From NCBI RefSeq assembly GCF_001590965.1, contig NZ_BCTW01000026.1, forward strand, positions 1 through 46,976: a stretch of DNA of 46,976 nucleotides, written 5' to 3'. Below the pieces are notes generated by a model. The model saw nothing but the letters and a program-made list of their open reading frames with translations. It did no database searches and was not told where the DNA came from. Every line of letters begins with the position of its first letter. Position 1 is the stretch's first letter. This stretch comes from Novosphingobium lentum NBRC 107847 (GTDB lineage: Bacteria > Pseudomonadota > Alphaproteobacteria > Sphingomonadales > Sphingomonadaceae). Both the position numbers and the translations under genes were made by a program. Positions 8,832 through 17,154 of this stretch are shown here, one piece after another.

Positions 8832-9959
8832 ATGCGTGCCGAAGGGCAGGCTCACGTCGACCGCATCGAGGCCGCACTCGCCCTCGTCCGCAAGTTCCTG
8901 GATTGGGATCGCGCATTGCGCCGGCTCGATGAGCTGAACGCGCGCGTCGAGGATCCGAAACTGTGGGACGACCCCAAGCAGGCCGAGGTGGTGATGCGTG
9001 AGCGTCGCCGGCTGGAAGCGGCCGTGGGCACGGTGCGCGAGATCGGCGCGGAAATGGCCGATGCGATCGAATTCGTCGAGTTGGGTGAGGGCGAGGACGA
9101 CCAGGCCACGATCGACGAGGGCCTCAAGACGCTGGCCGCACTGGCCGCGCGCGCCGATGCCGACAAGGTTCAGGCGCTGCTGGCGGGCGAGGCGGATGCC
9201 AACGACGCCTACCTCGAAGTCCATGCCGGCGCCGGCGGCACCGAGAGCCAGGACTGGGCCGAAATGCTGCAGCGGATGTACGCGCGCTGGGGCGAACGCC
9301 ATGGCTACAAGGTCGATATCGTCGATTACCACGGCGGCGAGCAGGCCGGGATCAAGTCGGCCACGCTGCTGATCAAGGGCGAGAACGCCTATGGTTACGC
9401 CAAGACCGAAAGCGGTGTGCACCGGCTGGTGCGGATCAGCCCGTATGATAGCTCGGCGCGGCGCCACACCAGCTTTTCCAGCGTCTGGGTCTATCCGGTG
9501 ATCGACGACGACATCGACATCGACATCAATCCGTCCGACCTCAAGATCGACACCTACCGTGCCTCTGGCGCGGGCGGGCAGCACGTGAACACCACCGACT
9601 CGGCGGTGCGCATCACCCATGTGCCCACCGGGATCGTCGTGGCCAGCCAGAACGATCGTTCGCAGCACAAGAACCGCGCGACCGCGATGAACATGCTGAA
9701 AGCGCGGATGTACGAGGCGGAACTCGCCAAGCGCGAAGCGGTGTCGAGCGGCGAATACCAGGCCAAGACCGAGATCGGCTGGGGCCATCAGATCCGCAGC
9801 TACGTGCTCCAGCCCTACCAGCAGGTGAAGGATCTGCGCACCGGGGTGGTTTCCACCAACCCCGGCGAAGTGCTCGACGGTGCGCTCGATCCGTTCATGG
9901 CGGCGGCGCTGTCGCAGCGCGTGAGCGGTGAAAAGGTGGCGGTGGAGGACGACGATTGA
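8832..9959 (+). CDS. prfB: Peptide chain release factor 2
   Basis: Class I release factor that reads UGA/UAA and triggers peptidyl-tRNA hydrolysis. The 375 residues include the catalytic GGQ in ASGAGGQHVN. The gene is one open frame: the programmed +1 frameshift found near codon 25 in many bacteria is absent, as in other alphaproteobacteria. The stop-codon recognition tripeptide, SPF in the family, is S203-P204-Y205 here (ISPYDSSARRHTSF). GGAG lies upstream of the ATG. The stop codon overlaps the TTG start of the next gene. Confidence 0.96.
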   Translation: MRAEGQAHVDRIEAALALVRKFLDWDRALRRLDELNARVEDPKLWDDPKQAEVVMRERRRLEAAVGTVREIGAEMADAIEFVELGEGEDDQATIDEGLKTLAALAARADADKVQALLAGEADANDAYLEVHAGAGGTESQDWAEMLQRMYARWGERHGYKVDIVDYHGGEQAGIKSATLLIKGENAYGYAKTESGVHRLVRISPYDSSARRHTSFSSVWVYPVIDDDIDIDINPSDLKIDTYRASGAGGQHVNTTDSAVRITHVPTGIVVASQNDRSQHKNRATAMNMLKARMYEAELAKREAVSSGEYQAKTEIGWGHQIRSYVLQPYQQVKDLRTGVVSTNPGEVLDGALDPFMAAALSQRVSGEKVAVEDDD

Positions 9960-10705
9960 GGCGATGGCTCGCCTCGATTTCAGCCATGCTGATGCTGTGT
10001 GCGCTGGCCGCGTGCCAGCCGTCGGCTGACGCCGACCGGGCGCCGTCTGCCCGCGAGTTTCCGCGCGCGCACCGCCCGGTTTCGGCGCTGGGCGCCAGCA
10101 GTTTTTCCACAGAGAAGGAACGCGACGACCGGCGCGAGGCGGCCACGGTCATGGACCTGGCCAACATAGCCCCCGGCATGTCGGTGGCCGATATCGGCGC
10201 GGGCGAGGGCTATTACACCGTGCGCCTGGCCGATCGCGTCGGCGCGCGGGGCCGCGTGCTGGCGCAGGATATCGATCCCGGCGTGATCAAGCGGCTGGGC
10301 GCGCGGGTCGAGCATGATCGGCTCGACAACGTCTCGATCAAGCTGGGTGCAGGCGACGATCCGCGTCTTCCGCCCGCCAGTTTCGACCGCATCTTTCTGG
10401 TCCACATGTACCACGAGGTGGTCGAGCCTTACGCGTTCCTGTGGCGTCTGATGCCGGCGCTCAAACCGGGCGGGCAGATCATCGTGGTCGATCTCGATCG
10501 CGCAACCGACCACCACGGGATTGCGCCGGCCTTGCTGTTCTGTGAATTCGACGCGGTGGGCTTTCACTTGGCGGAATTTCGCCGTAAGCCTGAAATCATC
10601 GGCTACTATGCGCAATTCGGGGTGGCCGGTGCGCGTCCCGAACCGGCGGCCATCAGGCCTTGCCGGATTGTGGATGGCCAGGTCGTGCGCGACGCATCGC
10701 GCTGA
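9956..10705 (+). CDS. Predicted exported (lipoprotein) SAM-dependent methyltransferase
   Basis: 249 residues. It starts at TTG 9956, overlapping the prfB stop by 4 nt (TTGA), with GGAGG about 7 nt upstream. That start gives a textbook lipoprotein signal, MRRWLASISAMLMLCALAAC, with lipobox Cys20. The rest is a Rossmann methyltransferase: VADIGAGEGYYT (motif I, about residue 80), AQDIDP (acidic loop), and LVHMYHEV then LKPGG. Signal-bearing predicted methyltransferases of this general type (COG4798-like) are known, but their substrate is unclear because SAM is a cytoplasmic cofactor. Co-translation with RF2 suggests constitutive expression. Confidence 0.82.
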   Translation: MRRWLASISAMLMLCALAACQPSADADRAPSAREFPRAHRPVSALGASSFSTEKERDDRREAATVMDLANIAPGMSVADIGAGEGYYTVRLADRVGARGRVLAQDIDPGVIKRLGARVEHDRLDNVSIKLGAGDDPRLPPASFDRIFLVHMYHEVVEPYAFLWRLMPALKPGGQIIVVDLDRATDHHGIAPALLFCEFDAVGFHLAEFRRKPEIIGYYAQFGVAGARPEPAAIRPCRIVDGQVVRDASR

Positions 10706-10715
10706 TGGGGAAGAT

Positions 10716-12137
10716 ATGTCTGCGTTCAAGGGTTTGAAGCCGATCCTCTACGGTGGCCGCGAAGTTTGGCCGCTGGTGGAGGGCGGCAAGGGCGTTGCGG
10801 CGACCAACCACGCCAGTTCGGGCGCGTGGGCGGCTGCGGGCGGAATCGGCACGGTCAGCGCGGTCAATGCCGACAGCTACGACGCCGAGGGCAAGATCGT
10901 TCCCCAGAAATATGCCGCCATGACCCGGCGCGATCGCCACGAAGAACTGATCCGCTACGCGATCGACGGCGCGGTCGAGCAGGTCAAGCGCGCCTATGAC
11001 ATCGCCGGCGGCCCCAATAACATGCGCGGCGCGATCAACATCAACGTGTTGTGGGAAATGGGCGGCGCGCAGCAAGTGCTGGAAGGCGTGCTGGAAAAGA
11101 CGCGCGGCATGGTCACCGGCGTCACCTGCGGGGCGGGCATGCCCTACAAGCTGAGCGAAATCGCCGAGCGGTTCAATGTCAGCTACCTGCCGATCATCTC
11201 GTCCGCCCGCGCCTTCCGCGCGCTGTGGAAGCGCGCCTATCACAAGGTTTCGCACCTGATGGCCGCCGTGGTCTATGAAGACCCGTGGCTGGCAGGCGGG
11301 CACAACGGCCTGTCGAATGCCGAAGACCCGCTGAAGCCCGAAGATCCCTATCCGCGTGTCGCCGCGTTGCGCGACACGATGCGCAAGGAAGGCGTGTCCG
11401 ACGACGTGCCGATCATCATGGCCGGCGGCGTGTGGTTCCTGCGCGAATGGAACAACTGGATCGACAATCCGGAGTTGGGCAGCATCGCCTTCCAGTTCGG
11501 CACGCGGCCGCTGCTGACCGAAGAAAGCCCGATCCCGATGGGCTGGAAGGATGCCCTGCGCGAGATCGAGCCGGGCGATGTGCTGCTCCACCGCTTTTCG
11601 CCGACGGGGTTCTATTCCTCGGCGGTGCGCAACCCTTTCCTGCGCAGCCTTGAGGCGCGGTCCGAGCGGCAGATCCCGTATTCGCGGGTCGAGGCGGGCG
11701 AACATACCGTGCAACTCGACGTCGGCGTGCGCGGCAAGAACTTCTGGGTCGCCCCCAAGGATCGCGAACGCGCGCGCAGCTGGGCCAATGCCGGGTTCAC
11801 CAGCGCGATCCGCACGCCCGACGATACCGTGGTGTTCGTCGCGCCCGAAGAACGCGAGATCATCCGTAAGGACCAGGCCGATTGCATGGGCTGCCTGTCG
11901 CACTGCGGGTTCTCGTCGTGGAAGGACCACGATGACTATACCACCGGGCGGCTGGCCGATCCACGCAGCTTCTGCATCCAGAAAACGTTGCAGGACATCG
12001 CGCATGGCGGCGATATCGATCAGAACCTGATGTTCGCCGGCCACGCAGCCTACCGCTTCAAGCAGGACCCGTTCTATTCCAACAACTTCACCCCCACGGT
12101 GAAGGAACTGGTGGATCGTATTCTCACCGGCGACTGA
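10716..12137 (+). CDS. Nitronate monooxygenase-like FMN oxidoreductase with C-terminal cysteine cluster
   Basis: 473-residue member of the 2-nitropropane dioxygenase/NMO TIM-barrel family (NAD(P)H-dependent flavin oxidoreductases). Family features are an N-terminal substrate/FMN region (GVAATNHASSGAWAAAGGIG), the central GVTCGAGMP loop, and a phosphate-binding IIMAGGVW followed by FGTRPLLTEES. It exceeds typical NMOs (about 320-360 residues) by a C-terminal region with C390-x2-C393-x3-C397 and C420, which could bind a metal or Fe-S cluster. The start has GGGGAAG upstream. It is 10 bp downstream of the methyltransferase, so probably the same transcript. The substrate is unknown. Confidence 0.85.
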   Translation: MSAFKGLKPILYGGREVWPLVEGGKGVAATNHASSGAWAAAGGIGTVSAVNADSYDAEGKIVPQKYAAMTRRDRHEELIRYAIDGAVEQVKRAYDIAGGPNNMRGAININVLWEMGGAQQVLEGVLEKTRGMVTGVTCGAGMPYKLSEIAERFNVSYLPIISSARAFRALWKRAYHKVSHLMAAVVYEDPWLAGGHNGLSNAEDPLKPEDPYPRVAALRDTMRKEGVSDDVPIIMAGGVWFLREWNNWIDNPELGSIAFQFGTRPLLTEESPIPMGWKDALREIEPGDVLLHRFSPTGFYSSAVRNPFLRSLEARSERQIPYSRVEAGEHTVQLDVGVRGKNFWVAPKDRERARSWANAGFTSAIRTPDDTVVFVAPEEREIIRKDQADCMGCLSHCGFSSWKDHDDYTTGRLADPRSFCIQKTLQDIAHGGDIDQNLMFAGHAAYRFKQDPFYSNNFTPTVKELVDRILTGD

Positions 12138-12204
12138 AGCCCGGCGGCGGAACCAAGCGCCGCTGCGATGGTACTCACTGCAAGCTGCCGATCAGGAGTT
12201 CGCC

Positions 12205-12567
12205 ATGACGCCGACCAAGTCCATGTTCTTGCTGCTGTCGATGCTGGTGGCCGCCCCGCTGGCGCTGGCAGGCTGTTCGGAAAAGACCCAGCAGGCCGCT
12301 GACCAGACAATCAAGTCCGCGCAGGACGATGTCGCCACGGGCGCGAGTTCGGCGGTCGATGTCGGCGCCAGGAAAGTCAGCGCCGCTGTCGATGACGTCG
12401 CCACCGACGCTGGCAAGGCCGTGGGCGAGGGCGCGCACAAGGTGGGCAATGTACTGGGCGACGCCGCGACCGGCGCGGCCAACGCGGTGGGCAAGGCCGC
12501 CGACAATGTGCACGAAAGCGTTGCCGAGCACCGCGCCAGGGCAACGGCCACTCCCCCCGCGCATTAG
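12205..12567 (+). CDS. Small Ala-rich lipoprotein, amphipathic repeats
   Basis: 120 residues: a lipoprotein signal with lipobox LAGC (Cys24), then a helical region rich in Ala, Asp, Val and Gly. A degenerate pattern recurs about every 11 residues (AVDVGARKVSAAVDDVA, KAVGEGAHKV, AANAVGKAADNV), reminiscent of LEA or apolipoprotein-like amphipathic helices. AGGAG lies upstream of the ATG. The function is unknown; an envelope-associated stress role is only a guess. Confidence 0.75.
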   Translation: MTPTKSMFLLLSMLVAAPLALAGCSEKTQQAADQTIKSAQDDVATGASSAVDVGARKVSAAVDDVATDAGKAVGEGAHKVGNVLGDAATGAANAVGKAADNVHESVAEHRARATATPPAH

Positions 12568-12583
12568 GCGCGATCCGCAGTGT

Positions 12584-12652
12584 GTCCCCGCGCAGGCGGG
12601 GACCTCAGGCGGGTGTGTAGCAAGGGCCTGAGACCCCCGCCTTCGCTGGGGA
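12584..12652. repeat. Inverted REP-like pair / putative bidirectional terminator
   Basis: GTCCCCGC-GCAG-GCGGGGAC (12584-12603) forms a perfect 8 bp hairpin. A second copy, CCCCCGCCTTCGCTGGGG, follows in inverse orientation, and the inner parts (ACCTCAGGC and GCCTGAGAC) also pair. The pair lies between the convergent lipoprotein and ammonium transporter genes and belongs to the same repeat class as 25138-25233. Confidence 0.7.
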
Positions 12653-12680
12653 TCCAGCTATTGCGCTGGCTCACCAAATC

Positions 12681-14006
12681 TCAGTCGAATTCCCACGCGC
12701 GTTCGCCGTGGCTGGCATAGTCCAGCCCCTCGCGCTCATCGTCTTCGCTGACGCGCATCGGCAGGACCATCGAGACCATCAGCGCGACGATCGCGGAGGC
12801 GACCGCGCTCCACAGCGCGACCGCGCCGACGCCGGTGGCCTGCGCGATCAGCTGGCGCGCCATGCCCATCCCCTCTGCATAGCCGGTGCCGCCGAGTTTC
12901 GGCGAAAGGAACACGCCCAGCAGCATCGCGCCGAGCATGCCGCCCACGCCGTGGACCGCGAACACGTCGAGCGAATCGTCGATGCCGAGGCGCTTCTTGA
13001 CCAGTTGGATCATCGGGTAGCACAGGCACGCCGCCAGCACGCCGAACAGCATCGCCGCGCCGGGCGAGACGAAGCCCGCCGCCGGGGTGATCGTGGCGAG
13101 GCCGGCCACCGCGCCGGTGGCGAACCCGATCGAGGTCGGCTTGCCGACGGTGAATTTCTCGATCAGCAGCCAGGCCAGTGCGGCGGCGCAGGCGGCGACA
13201 TGGGTGTTGATGATGGCGGACGCAGCATCGTCGTTGGCGGCCAGCGCCGACCCGCCGTTGAAGCCGAACCAGCCGACCCACAGCAGCGCGGCACCCGCCA
13301 TGGTCAGCGCCGGGCTGTGCGGCAGCATCAGCGTTTTGGGAAAGCCGGCACGCTTGCCCAGCAGCAGCGCGACGACCAGCGCGGACACGCCCGCCGTGGT
13401 GTGCACCACGATGCCGCCGGCAAAATCGAGCGTGCCCAGCTTGGTCGCCAGCCAGCCGCCGCCCCACACCCAGTGCGCCACCGGCGCATAGACCACCAGG
13501 CTCCAGATGGCGCAGAACGCCACGACCCAGCCGAACCGTGCGCGATCGACCCAGGCGCCGACCATCAGCGCCGGGGTGACCAGCGCAAACGCCATCTGGA
13601 ACAGTGCGAAGGCGCTTTCGGGAATGGCGGATTCGCCGCGCACGTTGCCAAGATTCAGCAGCATCCACGCGTTGCCCGAGCCGAGCCAGCCGCCATGGAC
13701 CTCTCCGAACGCCAGCGTGTAGCCCACGATCACCCACAGCAGCGACACCACCGCGGCGATCGCGCCGACCTGCACCAGCACCGACAGGAAGCTTTTGGCA
13801 CGGACCAGCCCGCCGTAGAACAGCGTCAGCCCCGGCATCGCCATCAGCAGCACCAGTGCGGACGACATCAGGATCCAGGCGGTATCGCCGCTGTCGACCG
13901 CGTCGGCGGCAGAGGCGGCATCGACGCCGGTATCGACCTGGGCGAACGCCAGCGCAGGCGCGGCAAGCGCCACCGCCGCCAGCGCGGCTGCCAGATATTT
14001 CCGCAT
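12681..14006 (-). CDS. amt: Ammonium transporter
   Basis: Amt/MEP/Rh family channel for ammonium uptake in the inner membrane. The 441 residues begin with a cleavable signal peptide (ending AFA, then QVDTG), followed by eleven predicted helices. The twin pore histidines are visible in IVVHTTAG and FAVHGVGG, and the signature FYGGLVRAKS is present. The start codon follows GGAGGGGG. Unlike many amt genes it has no adjacent glnK in this window. The C-terminal tail is short (ERAWEFD). A possible sigma-54 site upstream was examined and rejected. Confidence 0.95.
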   Translation of the reverse strand: MRKYLAAALAAVALAAPALAFAQVDTGVDAASAADAVDSGDTAWILMSSALVLLMAMPGLTLFYGGLVRAKSFLSVLVQVGAIAAVVSLLWVIVGYTLAFGEVHGGWLGSGNAWMLLNLGNVRGESAIPESAFALFQMAFALVTPALMVGAWVDRARFGWVVAFCAIWSLVVYAPVAHWVWGGGWLATKLGTLDFAGGIVVHTTAGVSALVVALLLGKRAGFPKTLMLPHSPALTMAGAALLWVGWFGFNGGSALAANDDAASAIINTHVAACAAALAWLLIEKFTVGKPTSIGFATGAVAGLATITPAAGFVSPGAAMLFGVLAACLCYPMIQLVKKRLGIDDSLDVFAVHGVGGMLGAMLLGVFLSPKLGGTGYAEGMGMARQLIAQATGVGAVALWSAVASAIVALMVSMVLPMRVSEDDEREGLDYASHGERAWEFD

Positions 14007-14127
14007 GTTACCCCCTCCGTGCGCGCCCGTGCGGGCGCTCGACCCTCTGCGCCGCGTTTAACGCAACAATCGTTGCCAAGACAAGAACGGCGTTATCGGG
14101 AGCGATCCGGCGCTTGTCCGACGGCGG

Positions 14128-15180
14128 TCAGGCCCAGCCTTCGAGCACCTGATCGGGCGGGCGGTGGCCGTCGGCCCAGAAGCGGATGTTGGCGATCACG
14201 CGTTCGCCCGAAGCCTCGCGCCCTTCGAACGTGGCGCTGCCCATGTGCGGCAGCAACGCGACGTTGGGCAGGGCGAGCAGGCGCGGGTCGATCGCCGGTT
14301 CGGTGGAATAGACATCGAGCCCGGCGCCGCCGAGACGGTCTTCGGACAATGCCGCAATCAGCGCCTGTTCCTCGATCAGTTCGCCGCGCGCGGTGTTCAC
14401 CAGATAGGCGTCGCGCTTCATCAGCCCGATCCGCCGGGCATCGAGCAGGTTGTGCGTTTCGGGCGTGGCGGGGCAGTGCAGCGTCAGGATATCGGCATCG
14501 CGCAGCAGCTGGTCGAGATCGGGCTCGTAGCGGGCGCCCAGCATGTTCTCCAGCGCTTCGGGCAGGCGGTGGCGATTGTGGTAGGCGATCTGCAGGCCGA
14601 ACGCGCGGGCGCGGTGGGCGACAGCCTGCCCGATGCGGCCCATGCCGACGATGCCCAGCAGCTTGCCGCCGATGCGGTGGCCCAGCATCGTCGCCGGTGC
14701 CCAACCCTGCCATTCGCCGTCGCGGATCACGCGCCCGCCTTCCAGGAACCGGCGCGGCACCGCCAGGATCAGCGCCATGGTCATGTCGGCGGTATCGTCG
14801 GTGAACACGCCGGGGGTGTTGGTGACGATGATCTTGCGCGCGCGCGCGGCGGCCAGGTCGATATGTTCGATCCCCGCGCCGAAGCTGGCGATCAGCCGCA
14901 GCCGGTCGCCTGCCGCCGCGATCATTTCGGCATCGATGCGATCGGTCACGGTCGGGACCAGCACGTCGCACCGCTGCATCGCCGCGATCAACTGCTGGCG
15001 GTTCATCGGCGCATCGCTGGCGTTGAGCGAGACGGTGAACAGTTCGTCCATTCGCCGTTCGGTGACGGGAAGCAGGCGCCGGGTGACGATGACCGCCGGC
15101 TTGCCCTCGATCCGCCGGGTCGGCCGGCGATCGGTCTGGCTGCCAGTCGGGGTGGCGGAGACGGGCGTCTGGTTCGGCAT
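14128..15180 (-). CDS. D-isomer-specific 2-hydroxyacid dehydrogenase (glyoxylate/hydroxypyruvate reductase type)
   Basis: NAD(P)-dependent reductase of 2-oxo acids, 350 residues, cytoplasmic. It has the catalytic/NAD-binding split of the family: GIVGMGRIGQAV nucleotide motif, substrate loop SFGAGIEHID, active-site Arg in NTARGELI, Glu in DVYSTEP, and His in LLPHMGSAT. The ATG at 15180 was chosen; the frame stays open to 15291 but the extra part has no family similarity. The exact substrate (glyoxylate or hydroxypyruvate) cannot be decided. It is divergent from the SH3 protein gene. Confidence 0.92.
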   Translation of the reverse strand: MPNQTPVSATPTGSQTDRRPTRRIEGKPAVIVTRRLLPVTERRMDELFTVSLNASDAPMNRQQLIAAMQRCDVLVPTVTDRIDAEMIAAAGDRLRLIASFGAGIEHIDLAAARARKIIVTNTPGVFTDDTADMTMALILAVPRRFLEGGRVIRDGEWQGWAPATMLGHRIGGKLLGIVGMGRIGQAVAHRARAFGLQIAYHNRHRLPEALENMLGARYEPDLDQLLRDADILTLHCPATPETHNLLDARRIGLMKRDAYLVNTARGELIEEQALIAALSEDRLGGAGLDVYSTEPAIDPRLLALPNVALLPHMGSATFEGREASGERVIANIRFWADGHRPPDQVLEGWA

Positions 15181-15311
15181 TGTTTCCAGCTCGGAAAATG
15201 AGTTTCCAGCTAGGCGGTCGGGCGGGCGCGGGTCAAGCGCGCGGTTTCCTATCGCGGGACGATCCTGTAGGGATCGAGCGACAAGTTGCATTTTTCAAGG
15301 GGAAAACCGTT

Positions 15312-15797
15312 GTGCTGAAGGGGAAATTCCCCCTGCCGGTCGTGTTGGCCGCAGCGGCGATGCTGGTCTCGTCGGCCATCGTGCCGGCGCCGGCGCGCGC
15401 TGCCGATGTGCCGTACTGGGTGTCGCTGCGCAAGGACGAGTCGAACATGCGCGTCGGCCCGGGTCTCGAATACCGCATCAACTGGATCTACAGGCGCAAG
15501 GCGTTGCCGCTCAAGGTGCTGCGCGTGATGGGCGGCTGGCGGCTGGTCGAAGACCCCGACGGCGCGCGCGGCTGGATGCTGGCGCGCTTCCTGGCGCGGA
15601 CGCACACCGGGATCGTGCGCGGGCAGGTTACTGCCATGCGCGAGGCGAATGATGGTTCGGGCCAATTGCTGTGGCGGGTGGCGCCGGGCGTGATCGGCAA
15701 GCTGGGCGATTGCTCGCCCGGCTGGTGCCGGTTCGATATCGATGGCCGCGCAGGCTATATTCCAGCCCCGGCAGTGTGGGGCGCGGGCGCGCCGTAG
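15312..15797 (+). CDS. Exported bacterial SH3-domain protein
   Basis: 161 residues starting at GTG 15312, with AAGGGG nine bases upstream. A Sec signal peptide (…VSSAIVPAPARA, then ADVPYW) leads into two SH3-like units (SH3_4 type): one at about residues 35-95 (MRVGPGLEYRINWIY … GWRLV … GWMLARFL) and one at about 115-158 (LLWRVAPGVIGKLG … CRFDIDGRAGYI). Such periplasmic SH3 proteins probably bind peptidoglycan or proteins; the partner is unknown. Divergent from the 2-hydroxyacid dehydrogenase. Confidence 0.85.
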   Translation: MLKGKFPLPVVLAAAAMLVSSAIVPAPARAADVPYWVSLRKDESNMRVGPGLEYRINWIYRRKALPLKVLRVMGGWRLVEDPDGARGWMLARFLARTHTGIVRGQVTAMREANDGSGQLLWRVAPGVIGKLGDCSPGWCRFDIDGRAGYIPAPAVWGAGAP

Positions 15798-15804
15798 CAC
15801 CTGT

Positions 15805-15828
15805 TCCCCTCCCGCAGCCGGGAGGGGA
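15805..15828. terminator. Bidirectional terminator hairpin
   Basis: TCCCCTCCCG (15805-15814) and CGGGAGGGGA (15819-15828) form a perfect 10 bp stem with a 4 nt loop. It lies between the convergent SH3 and thiolase genes, only a few bases from each stop codon. Confidence 0.75.
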
Positions 15829-15837
15829 TCAGCCGCT

Positions 15838-17034
15838 TCAGACCAGTTCGAGCGCGATGGCCGTGGCCTCGCCGCCGCCGATGCACAGGCTGGCGACGCC
15901 CTTGGTCTTGCCGTGGCGCTTCAGCGCGGCGATCAGCGTGGTGATGATGCGCGCGCCGCTGGCGCCGATCGGGTGGCCCAGCGCGGTGGCGCCACCGTGG
16001 ACGTTGATTTTCTCGTGCGGGATGCCCAGATCGTGCATCGCGAACATGGCGACGCAGGCGAATGCCTCGTTCACCTCGAACAGGTCGACATCGCCGATCG
16101 TCCAGCCCGCGCGGTCGAGCAGCTTGGTGATCGCACCGACCGGAGCGATCGTGAAATCCTTGGGCTCCTGCGCGTGCGCGGCCATCGCCACGATCCGTGC
16201 GACCGGGCTGGCGCCCATCCGCGTCGCTTCGCTCTGGCGCGTGAGCACCAGCGCGGCGGCGCCGTCGGAGATCGAGCTGGAGGTCGCGGCGGTGATCGTG
16301 CCGTCCTTGGCGAAGGCGGGCTTGAGCGTGGGGATCTTGTCGGGGCGGCCCTTGCCGGGCTGTTCGTCGGTATCGACCACGGTGTCGCCGCCGCGGCCCT
16401 TGACCGTGACCGGGGTGATTTCCCCGAGGAAAGCACCGTCGGCGATGGCGGCTTGCGCGCGGCGCAGCGATTCGATCGAATAGTCGTCCTGCGCAGCGCG
16501 CGTCAACTGATAGGCATCGGCGGTTTCCTGCGCGAACGTGCCCATCGCGCGGCCGGGTTCGTAGGCATCTTCCAGCCCGTCGAGGAACATGTGGTCGTAC
16601 GCGGTGTCGTGCCCGATGCGCGCGCCCGAGCGGTGCTTCTTGAGCACGTAGGGTGCGTTGGTCATGCTTTCCATGCCGCCCGCGACGATCAGGTCGACCG
16701 TGCCGCTGGCGAGCGCCTCGGCGCCCATGATCACCGTCTGCATGCCCGATCCGCAGACCTTGTTGACCGTGGTCGCCTGCACCGACTTGGGCAGGCCGGC
16801 CTTGATTGCGGCCTGGCGTGCGGGCGCCTGGCCCAGCCCGGCGGGCAGCACGCAGCCCATGTACAGCCGATCGATGTCCGCGCCGTTGATGCCCGCGCGT
16901 TCCACCGCAGCGCGCACTGCGGTCGCACCCAGGTCGGTTGCCGCGACATCGGCGAACACGCCTTGCATCGCGCCCATCGGGGTGCGGGCGTAAGACAGAA
17001 TGACGACGGGATCGGTTGCAGAGAACTGGGCCAT
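15838..17034 (-). CDS. Acetyl-CoA C-acetyltransferase (biosynthetic-type thiolase)
   Basis: 398-residue thiolase that condenses two acetyl-CoA to acetoacetyl-CoA, the first step of polyhydroxybutyrate synthesis, or runs in reverse. The catalytic residues are in place: nucleophile C94 in NKVCGSGM, H354 in GHPIGASG, and C384 in CIGGGEAT. The ATG at 17034 was chosen from family N-termini; the frame extends upstream but overlaps the divergent gene. Its promoter carries a PhaR-like palindrome (17095-17109), which favours a PHB role (PhaA). No phaB or phaC is in this window. Confidence 0.94.
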   Translation of the reverse strand: MAQFSATDPVVILSYARTPMGAMQGVFADVAATDLGATAVRAAVERAGINGADIDRLYMGCVLPAGLGQAPARQAAIKAGLPKSVQATTVNKVCGSGMQTVIMGAEALASGTVDLIVAGGMESMTNAPYVLKKHRSGARIGHDTAYDHMFLDGLEDAYEPGRAMGTFAQETADAYQLTRAAQDDYSIESLRRAQAAIADGAFLGEITPVTVKGRGGDTVVDTDEQPGKGRPDKIPTLKPAFAKDGTITAATSSSISDGAAALVLTRQSEATRMGASPVARIVAMAAHAQEPKDFTIAPVGAITKLLDRAGWTIGDVDLFEVNEAFACVAMFAMHDLGIPHEKINVHGGATALGHPIGASGARIITTLIAALKRHGKTKGVASLCIGGGEATAIALELV

Positions 17035-17087
17035 GACAGACGCGCTTTCCTGAGGACTCGGATCGGGGTAGGTCGGAATTGGGCGTC

Positions 17088-17116
17088 GCCATACTGCTGC
17101 ACTGCAGCAAATGCAA
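17088..17116 (-). promoter_or_regulatory. Candidate thiolase promoter
   Basis: On the minus strand TTGCAT (17116-17111) and TATGGC (17093-17088) are separated by exactly 17 bp, and that spacer is almost wholly the palindrome described at 17095-17109. The expected transcript start is about 17080, giving a leader of about 45 nt. Confidence 0.5.
17095..17109. promoter_or_regulatory. Palindromic operator, PhaR-like
   Basis: TGCTGCACTGCAGCA is a 15 bp palindrome with only the central base unmatched. It contains CTGC-N3-GCAG, the pattern reported for the PHB-responsive repressor PhaR in Paracoccus and Rhodobacter. It fills the spacer of the thiolase promoter, a position typical of repression. It is also about 50 nt upstream of the divergent prepilin peptidase gene. 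Which protein binds it is inference. Confidence 0.5.
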
Positions 17117-17154
17117 TTCGCCAGAAGTCCAAGGGGAAGGGGGCCGTCCGCACG

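Noticed and set aside
8832..9959. Programmed frameshift in prfB.
   Set aside because: The gene is one uninterrupted frame and has no in-frame UGA or slippery CUUUGA near codon 25.
14044..14095. Possible sigma-54 promoter before the ammonium transporter (TTGGCAACGATTGTTGCG on the minus strand).
   Set aside because: The spacing between the GG and GC elements is 11 instead of 10 bases and the -24 box is imperfect; it does not meet the strict consensus.
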